From Tubulanus polymorphus (lineage: Eukaryota; Nemertea; Palaeonemertea; Tubulaniformes; Tubulanidae), in the NCBI RefSeq assembly GCF_964204645.1, contig NC_134029.1, positions 14,310,850 through 14,374,849 on the forward strand: a DNA stretch of 64,000 bases, read 5' to 3'. Below are positions 63,036 through 64,000 of the stretch, one piece after another. Each line of letters starts with the position of its first letter. Within the stretch, counting starts at the first letter, position 1. Position numbers and translations under genes: made by a program. The notes under the pieces were generated by a model that saw only the letters and a program-made list of their open reading frames with translations, had not been told where the DNA came from and ran no database searches.

Positions 63036-64000
63036 TTAGAACAGAATCGCCTTTAATTGGTTGTTCTGGATGTTTACTTGGGCGTCGGCTACGACGTAAA
63101 TGAACATCGTGTACTCCGTTGTGCTGGTAAGGGTGATGGCTAACTGAACGCCGTCCTTTGTGTTGACCAACCTTAGACCAGATCCGTGAAGCGAGTTGTC
63201 GTCTGTGCTTCTGAGATCGATCCACAATGCGTATTTGTCGTCGACGAAGAACGAGAACTCGTCTATGTGCGACTCGTCGGTTTCTTTGGCCGATTCTGGC
63301 ATCAGAAATCTTCTGCACTCTTCCCATTGTTGGTAAGGTTTCAGTCCTTGCTTGTACACTTTGTGAGATAAACCTTCGATCGTGACATCGACGTTCTTGA
63401 TGTTAGGGTTCTGAAACGAGGTGGATTCGGAATCGTACTGCCCGTTGTCAAACTCTTCTTGAAAGAATATCAACAGGCCCTTCATCGACCTTCGGGGAAC
63501 GTTAACGTTTACGTTCAGAATTGTCGAGGTTCCCGTGGATTGACTCCTGAAGAACGTGACGTAGTCGTACAAGAAGCTTACCCCGGCGGACAGGTCGGCT
63601 TCGATCCGTCTGGCGAGCTCCGCCGAATGCACGGTGTCGTATTCGAGGGCTATATTTTTTCACGGAGTATCCCCATGCCTCCGCACTCCCGTTTACAGTG
63701 AACTTGATTTCGTTGAAAGTGATCTCCCTAACAAAGTCCTCGTTGAATGCGAACGGATAGAAAGGACCGTGGTCCGTGTACAGTTCGAAATCAATGGGTA
63801 TGGCGTACCTGTTCTTAAACACCGACTTGATCATCGTTTCCTTGGTGTTGGTTTTCAAGGCGTCTTCTGCATCCGATCTGAGTTTCCTTAAGTTCTCGTT
63901 GCCGATTCCTTCCAGAATCATGTTACTTCGCCTTTTGTCCGTAAGCCACAGATCTTTGTAGGTCTGGAAGACGAAGCTGTAGTTCAAATCCGATAAGATT
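63036..64000 (-). pseudogene. major capsid protein, 5' end outside window, frameshifted
   Basis: The frame from the window edge has YKDLWLTDKRRSNMILEGI and IPIDFELYTDHGPFYPFAF. It shifts within a run of seven T (plus strand, about 63655) and continues with EYDTVHSAELA, VNVPRRSMKGLLIFF, VDVTIEGLSHKV, ALWIDLRSTDDNSLHGSG and a C-terminus YVVADAQVNIQNNQL, matching the intact E2 MCP to the last residues. The shift is in a homopolymer, so a sequencing error is possible. Confidence 0.85.

Larger units (their letters stand above)
57445..64000 (-). mobile_element. E3: divergent Polinton-like element, partial
   Basis: Eleven genes on the minus strand, packed with gaps of 1-40 bp or overlaps. From right to left: MCP, ATPase, 200-aa-class, basic/TM, 79-aa, 139-aa, 183-aa, 374-aa, penton, 142-aa, 203-aa. 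At least nine have counterparts in E1/E2 by motif and order. Base composition is roughly balanced, against strongly AT-rich E1/E2, so it is a separate lineage. The right end lies outside the window. The left end was not found: no AGTAATAGGG-like terminus is seen. Confidence 0.88.

Overview
The window is animal nuclear DNA, probably from an aquatic invertebrate, and consists almost entirely of mobile and virus-like elements. It holds metazoan-type retrotransposons (Penelope-like; CR1/L2-like with a carboxylesterase ORF1), a Helitron with an OTU protease domain, and three Polinton/Maverick-type (adintovirus-like) integrated DNA elements. I recognise no ordinary host gene, and the species cannot be named from this sequence.

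Layout. 0-8.8 kb: degraded host sequence with a Penelope RT scrap, a decayed solo fragment of a Polinton DNA polymerase gene (about 1.3-2.16 kb), minisatellites and an about 150-bp tandem duplication. 8,786-25,633: element E1, a complete but decayed AT-rich Polinton-like element with TIRs and a GCAGT target duplication. 25.6-29.8 kb and 45.3-47.9 kb: the two halves of a Helitron Rep/helicase gene. 29,782-45,302: element E2, a close relative of E1 inserted into that Helitron with a perfect 6-bp duplication (GATAAT) and nearly identical 460-bp TIRs. 48.6-49.2 kb: a MITE-like inverted-repeat element. 49.5-53.5 kb: a 3'-truncated CR1/L2-like retrotransposon on the minus strand. 55.2-57.4 kb: an RT-RNase H gene. 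57,445-64,000: element E3, a GC-richer and clearly divergent relative of E1/E2, all genes on the minus strand, cut by the window edge inside its major capsid gene.

How the genes fit together. E1/E2 encode protein-primed type B DNA polymerase (pPolB, with N-terminal C2H2 fingers), a chromodomain retrovirus-like integrase, an A32/FtsK-like packaging ATPase, a double-jelly-roll-type major capsid protein, a penton-like protein, an HNH endonuclease, and at least six small conserved proteins, most with membrane segments. E3 shares the capsid protein, ATPase, penton and at least six of the small proteins, so these form a conserved virion-building set. No adenovirus-type maturation protease is visible in any copy. 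Broken genes differ between E1 and E2. E2 is the best preserved: its main lesions are a polymerase gene gutted by an internal deletion, two in-frame stops and one single-base frameshift.

Main things to look at: palindromic termini in which the end motif occurs at both edges of every TIR; two classes of motif fused to start codons that separate replication-type genes from virion genes in E1/E2, and a different motif (TATAG just before ATG) in E3; an inverted gene module and a capsid-HNH fusion in E1; the microhomology deletion of polB in E2; nested insertions (E2 in a Helitron, a hAT-like element in E1); a repeated, covarying hairpin inside and next to E1; and an RT-RNase H gene ending about 10 bp from the last E3 gene.
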